Shown: piece after piece, positions 60,454 to 64,000 of the stretch
Layout: every line of letters begins with the position of its first letter
Position numbering within the stretch: the stretch's first letter is position 1
From: Okapia johnstoni
Lineage: Eukaryota > Chordata > Mammalia > Artiodactyla > Giraffidae
Length of the DNA: 64,000 bases
Direction of reading: 5' to 3'
Assembly: GCA_024291935.2 (NCBI GenBank)
Contig: CM044321.1
Location: 57,654,985 to 57,718,984 of the forward strand
Notes under the pieces: generated by a model
The model's input: the letters and a program-made list of their open reading frames with translations, nothing else
Told to the model about the DNA's origin: nothing
The model's database searches: none
Program-made: the position numbers and the translations under genes

Positions 60454-61974
60454 ACTGAAGACAGACCCCAGTAGAGGAGGAAGTGGAGATCAGATCAAGA
60501 CTAGAAGGGGAGAGATAGCTTTAATACAGTGTGAAAGAACAATGATTCCTCTGAAAATAGAAGAGGTGAGAAGAGTTTGTAAACAAAATTGAAAGAGTTC
60601 GATTTTATGCTGAGATATGTAGTTGAAGTTGAATTGGGGGACATCCATAAAGAGTGGTGGGGATCTCTGATAATCCCTGTAGAAAACAGGATTTAAGTTT
60701 ATTAACCAGGAATAAATTCCTGAAAGGATTCCTGAGCAGTGCTGATGGCTGAGTTAAGGTTGGATATAACTAAATTCATAAACATGCTAGTCCACATAAC
60801 ATTTGATTTCTACAGTTCAGGTCTATGAGAAGATAATTAAATCTGATTTATTAAAATTGGGTATTTTTAGTGAAGGTGAGGTAAAAGGAAGACATGGATA
60901 GGAAAAAAAGATCAGGCCATGAAGACACAGGTGGATCGGGACAAACAGGAGATCACTATGAGGAAGACCTAATGTTGTAGAAGAAAGAGAACTGGTGAGA
61001 TGAAAGATAGATATGGTGAACAGAGACTGAAACATGAAAGTTTTAACATTTCAAAGATGAGATCCTGTAGTGGAACTCTTAAGTGATAAATTCTAAGATA
61101 TATCATTGAACATGCTTTACTAAAAACAGAATAGAAGAGTTCAAGAAAGGTATAAGTTAGGTTTTCTTGGACATGGAAGTCATCTTGCTGATGGGCAAGA
61201 GCTGGGAAAACCACTGTCAACATGGTGCCGAAGTTCTCAATAAATGACAGCAGTGAGAAGGGGCAGAGAGTGGTGTATTACCATGTATTACTATGGCATG
61301 AGCTCAAGGAAGAAGAAACTGAAGCATGAAACAGTAACAGCAGAGGCGTTGGGAAGCAGCCCTTCGGGTGTGTGGCGCCTGCCTCGGGAGGGAGTGAGAA
61401 GCCGCTGCTCCCAGCAGCCACTGGAAAAGCTGTCCTGGAGACGAACTGGGTTTCATTTAAAGAAAGCCCATGAGCAGGTGTTCTGTGAAAAGGCTGAGAA
61501 TCCAGGGGAATTTATAGCAAGGAAAATGTCCCAGTGAGCACAACGGGAAGAAATGAGAAGATCATCCGTTAAAGAAAGAGTCAAGAAATGGAAACACAGC
61601 TGTGTGAGAACGTGAGCCAAAATGAGGAAGTGGGCTGCCGGGACCTGCTTTTTGTTTAGGGGCTAAAGATCAGAGGCATGGTTGGATTTACTGGGAGCCT
61701 GAATCCAACATTTATGAGAAGACTCTGTTGAGACCAGGAGACTTTTAGGTATTAAGCTATGCTCTTCTGGGCAGCTTTGCCTTTTAGTGGGACTTAGAAG
61801 GTAACAATTACCCTTCCCCACTAGTGAGAATCATACTTCAGTGTCTTATCTCCTCTGAAATGTCTGGCATGTATTTATTGAAACCTCCTGGTTATCCCTT
61901 GCCAGTTCTTTTCCAGCTGTTTGGAAGACTGCGTCTTTGAACATGGTTTATATATGTTTAAAATGTTGCCGTAT

Positions 61975-62125
61975 TGTTAAAATAATCCTGGCTTTGCCTC
62001 ATTGTGTGTTCTTGGCAAGTTACTTAATTGCATTCTGCTTCAATTCCCTTACCTATAAGTGATGCCTATTTCAGTTATTGTGAGGATTGAGTTAACACAT
62101 GTAAAACATTGAATAGTACCCTGTC
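61975..62125 (+). mobile_element. MIR
   Basis: + strand MIR: 'ggcaagttacttaattgcat', 'cttcaattcccttacctat', 'attgtgaggattgagttaac' and 'acatgtaaaacattgaatag'. Confidence 0.8.
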
Positions 62126-62162
62126 CATTATTAACTTTTTCAAACATATGGTGATCATGTAT

Positions 62163-62372
62163 GTGTGTGTGTTCAATCATGTCTGACTGCATCCCCGTGG
62201 ACTGTAGCCCGCCAGGCTCCTCTGTCCATGGAATTTTCCAGGCAAGAATACTAGAGCAGATTGCATTTCCTACTCCAAGGTGTCTTCCTGACCGAGGGAT
62301 TGAACCCATGTCTCTGTTGTCTCCTGTATTGGCAGGCAGATTCTTTATCACTGAGCCACCTGGGAAGCCCCA
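62163..62372 (-). mobile_element. Bov-tA SINE
   Basis: Complement full-length copy from 'tgtgttcaatcatgtctgac' to 'gagccacctgggaagcccc'. No convincing flanking duplication. Confidence 0.92.
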
Positions 62373-62389
62373 TAGTGAGCATTCTTATA

Positions 62390-62615
62390 ATAATAACTAT
62401 CATTTATTGAGTGGTGCCAGCCAGTGTACTTGGTACTTTAAATTTATCTAGTTTGATTCTCACAACAATGCTATGAAGTTGATTGTTTTGACCATTTTAT
62501 AGAAGGAAACAGTCTCACAGAAGAGCAGTAAATTGCCTTGCTAATAAATATTGACGCTGTTGTTAAAACTTACATCTTTTGATACCAAAATCCACTTTCT
62601 TTCCACTGTTCAATT
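62390..62615 (-). mobile_element. MIR
   Basis: Complement MIR: 'tcatttattgagtggtgcca', 'tgattctcacaacaatgct' and 'ccattttatagaaggaaac'. A second MIR in the opposite orientation lies just upstream. Confidence 0.75.
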
Positions 62616-63197
62616 ACAAATCACAGTCATTATCATTACCTGTATATTTATACTAGCTATAAATAAATTTCCTTAACTACACAGCACCATAAAGTAATGA
62701 AAAGCCCTCCAAAGTTCTTACAGTCTTGTTCCCCTCTCTTATAACTGAACATTTAGTCTTCTTCCTGGTCTCTGCACATGCTTGAGTAAAGTGCTTGAAG
62801 CCGCAGTCATGACCTGTCTTCAGATTTCATGAGCATGAGTGAAAATGCCATCTATCAAGTATCTGTATTAGTGTCCAGGTTAAACCTTTAGAAACAACAA
62901 GAAAAAAATCAGAAGAAAAGAAAGTAAAACCAGTAATAAAATAGGAATCCCATGTTTAAGGAACAAGTTGATCAAGCCTGTATTCTGTAGATAATTCTTT
63001 TGTGTACTGTGGGCTTTCCTTAAGAGTTGCCCATAATACACAAAAGAATTTTAAGGGTTGAGTATGCAGAGTGCATCAAGTTACACAAGGACATTTCGGA
63101 GTGGATCTTCTAAATTAGTGTTATATGTATCCTAAAATTTATAAATGAAAAGCAGCCAGCTGGGGTAATAAAATTTGAATTAGTAGGTAGCAGGTAG

Positions 63198-63412
63198 GGC
63201 TTTCCAGGTGGCTCTAATGGTAAAGAACCCATCTGCCAATGCAGGTAGACTAACGAGACGCTAGTTCGATCCCTGGGTTGGGAGGATCCCCTGGAGAAGG
63301 ACATGGCAACCCACTCCAGTATTCTTGCCTGGAGAATCCCATGGACAGAGGAGCAGAACAGGCTGCAGTCCATAGGGTCGCAGAGTCCGACACGGCTAAA
63401 GCGACTTAGCAC
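63198..63412 (+). mobile_element. Bov-tA SINE
   Basis: Full-length + strand copy that ends about 220 bases upstream of the alternative FNDC3A promoter elements. No clear flanking duplication. Confidence 0.92.
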
Positions 63413-63633
63413 ACACGCCTATTATGTTATCAGAGGAAAATGAGAACAAAGGGAATTAATTTACATCTGATATCTATTTTGCCATGAATATCTTGATGAG
63501 CTTTTGAGTTGGTTCATAAAGGAGTCTGAAAATTTTCAAATCCAAGGCAGAATCAATAGAAATCTTTTAATCATTTACTGTATGCCAAACACTGCCAGCA
63601 GGAACGCTTGCTTTTTTCCCCTTCCCTTTCCGC

Positions 63634-63676
63634 GGGTCACTGCAGGTCACGTGGTCGGTATCACGTGACTCGGTCA
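63634..63676 (+). promoter_or_regulatory. FNDC3A: Alternative FNDC3A promoter: DR4-like element and two E-boxes
   Basis: GGGTCA (63634-63639) and AGGTCA (63644-63649) are nuclear-receptor half-sites in DR4 spacing. CACGTG E-boxes lie at 63648-63653 and 63662-63667. The second sits in TCACGTGA, the form preferred by USF and MiT/TFE factors and one base from the CLEAR consensus. A further GGTCA follows at 63672-63676. The block is locally CpG-richer than its surroundings but is not a CpG island. Which factors bind is inference. Confidence 0.65.
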
Positions 63677-63689
63677 AAGGATCTTTTCC

Positions 63690-63820
63690 TCGTAGCTTTG
63701 CAAAAAAAAAAAAAAAAGGCAGCAGCGGCGGTTCTCCAATTAAAGCTGTTAACGTGTACTACGCTGTTTCCTTGTTGGATTTTCTTGCTCTCTGCTGCTA
63801 CTGTAAAAACAAAATGAGTG
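63690..63820 (+). other. FNDC3A: Alternative FNDC3A first exon (short isoform), 5' end estimated
   Basis: The exon ends AATGAGTG|GTAAGA at 63820. The 5' end is a guess placed after the E-box cluster. The leader contains a 16-A run (63702-63717), a CAGCAGCGGCGG patch and a CCAATT at about 63736. I see no ATG in the leader before 63814. Confidence 0.7.
63814..63820 (+). CDS. FNDC3A: FNDC3A short isoform start (Met-Ser-split Gly)
   Basis: ATG AGT G is followed directly by a consensus donor GTAAGA, leaving phase 1. Exon 3 also ends in phase 1 in a split Gly codon, so this exon can replace exons 1-3 and join the same downstream exon. This gives Met-Ser-Gly in place of residues 1-59. From memory, the short human isoform is 1142 residues against 1198 for the long one, exactly the difference expected. 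The start context has A at -3. The product would lack the N-terminal leader but keep all FN3 domains. Confidence 0.82.
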
Positions 63821-64000
63821 GTAAGATTTACTGGTTTTGAACATTCTGGTTTTATTTTAAAACGTAGCAAGTATTGTATTACTCTAAAGTCATGCTGTGT
63901 GTTTTTCAATAGATGCCAGATCTGTCGCTGTAAAAATTTTACATTGTGGCCGTGTAGTTATAAAAAGATTAGACTCTGTTTAGAGTTGGGTTGATTTTAT

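Larger units (their letters stand above)
44562..64000 (+). other. FNDC3A: FNDC3A intron 3 (continues past the window)
   Basis: At least 19.4 kb. It contains the alternative promoter and first exon near 63.65-63.82 kb. Long parts (45171-46709, 46951-49975, 52000-55334, 56866-59510, 60470-61974) hold no element I can name. A diverged repeat of unknown family may lie at 52955-53230. Open frames at 46194-46586, 57114-57590 and 61244-61537 have no recognisable domain. Confidence 0.85.

Noticed and set aside
61244..61537. 97-codon + strand frame in a locally GC-richer patch
   Set aside because: No domain, intronic, and no splice signals that fit FNDC3A phases.
63608..63817. 69-codon frame across the alternative promoter
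   Set aside because: It has no ATG at its start, crosses the promoter elements and the A16 run, and is out of frame with the real ATG at 63814.
1..64000. tRNA genes, CRISPR arrays or bacterial-type operons
   Set aside because: tRNA-like boxes occur only as heads of Bov-tA, CHR and MIR SINEs. There are no regularly spaced repeats, and the DNA is clearly mammalian.

Overview
The window is ruminant nuclear DNA, most likely from a bovid such as cattle. I count about 20 Bov-tA-type SINE copies or fragments and six BovB (RTE-type LINE) copies on both strands. Alongside them are older mammalian repeats: MIR, L1, L2-like, hAT/MER5-like and a MaLR element. There is no bacterial-style gene packing; nearly all longer open frames are repeat relics or GC-rich artefacts.

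The one cellular gene I can support is the 5' part of FNDC3A (fibronectin type III domain containing 3A), on the + strand. A CpG-island promoter with a non-coding first exon lies at about 10.07-11.19 kb, with the best donor after 10600. Coding exon 2 is at 30699-30836 (ATG at 30738) and coding exon 3 at 44486-44561. Together they encode the first 59 residues of the long isoform, with the last codon split. Downstream, in intron 3, a second promoter and alternative first exon end at 63820 with ATG-AGT-G then a GT donor. This fits the short FNDC3A isoform, in which the first 59 residues are replaced by Met-Ser-Gly. The splice phase matches exactly. The rest of the gene (exon 4 on, proline-rich region, FN3 domains, C-terminal anchor) lies beyond the window.

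Layout: 1-10 kb is upstream intergenic DNA with BovB, Bov-tA and MIR copies. 10-11.2 kb is the CpG island. 11.2-30.7 kb is intron 1, with an L1 at 18.8-20.6 kb, a MaLR element (LTR, internal region, LTR) at 22.2-25.3 kb, and an antisense L1 interrupted by a Bov-tA and a BovB whose reverse-transcriptase frame is still open. 30.8-44.5 kb is intron 2, with a 5'-end BovB endonuclease fragment at 34.7-36.0 kb and an L1 split by an antisense BovB. 44.6 kb to the end is intron 3, with a SINE-headed BovB chimera at 59.5-60.5 kb and the alternative promoter near 63.65 kb.

I found no obviously new biological system. The most useful observations are the dual-promoter structure with different 5' leaders, an in-frame cryptic donor inside exon 2, paired E-boxes plus a DR4-like element at the internal promoter, and a retrotransposon that appears to be a template-switch chimera of a Bov-tA head and a BovB body. 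Repeat family names come from recognition by eye, not from a database search.
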